A stretch of 6,310 nucleotides of DNA from Candidatus Competibacteraceae bacterium (GTDB lineage: Bacteria > Pseudomonadota > Gammaproteobacteria > Competibacterales > Competibacteraceae). Location of the stretch: the NCBI GenBank assembly GCA_007120095.1, contig SKOM01000012.1, positions 1 to 6,310 of the forward strand. The letters are read 5' to 3'. The notes below the pieces were generated by a model. The model saw only the letters and a list, made by a program, of their open reading frames with translations. It ran no database searches and was not told the DNA's origin. This document shows positions 6,295-6,310 of this stretch, in pieces. Position 1 is the first letter of the stretch. The number at the start of each line of letters is the position of its first letter. A program made the position numbers and the translations under genes.

Positions 6295-6310
6295 GTGGCA
6301 ACGGTTCACC

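Noticed and set aside
6293..6304. Small hairpin CCGT-GGCA-ACGG as the terminator of an upstream gene
   Set aside because: It has only four base pairs, followed on the minus strand by an interrupted ATTTGTT tract, and no upstream gene is visible to terminate.
1..6310. CRISPR array, tRNA, rRNA or insertion sequence
   Set aside because: No regularly spaced direct repeats, no tRNA-like cloverleaf, no rRNA stretch and no transposase motif or terminal inverted repeats were seen on either strand.

Overview
The window looks like chromosomal DNA of a Gammaproteobacterium or close relative. It has moderate-to-high GC, Shine-Dalgarno-led genes, and a LolD/MacB-type ATPase paired with a long FtsX-type permease. 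It also carries a perfect GC-rich palindrome of the REP-like kind common in proteobacterial intergenic DNA. No taxonomic marker gene is present, so this placement is an inference.

Layout. The minus strand from about 3000 down to 1 holds an ABC transporter operon. A 240-residue ATP-binding protein (2272-2994, TTG start) is followed, after a 150-base gap containing a 28-bp perfect palindrome (2172-2199), by a large FtsX/MacB-type permease (1-2121). The permease runs off the left edge, so its last membrane helices are missing. The ATPase and permease should form one inner-membrane complex. It could be a MacB-like exporter or mechanotransmitter, or a YbbAP-like or lipoprotein-handling system. In similar loci a HlyD-type adaptor gene often lies next to the pair, but it is not in view here.

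The region 2995-3334 is the boundary between two unrelated blocks. It holds the leader of the ABC operon, a 14-bp perfect palindrome (3041-3054), a possible 49-codon proline/acid-rich ORF on the plus strand (3044-3193), and about 140 bases in which I see nothing convincing.

The minus strand from 6211 to 3335 encodes one 958-residue protein. Its N-terminal ~83 residues resemble the RelE/ParE toxin fold. A complete UvrD-like superfamily 1 helicase core follows, then a helical linker, an ankyrin-repeat segment, and a basic C-terminal region that may be a winged helix. This multidomain protein stands alone, is somewhat lower in GC by eye than the transporter block, and is the most interesting object in the window. 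A role in defence, stress or nucleic-acid surveillance is plausible but not shown by the sequence. Upstream of it (6212-6310) are a good ribosome binding site and several inverted repeats.
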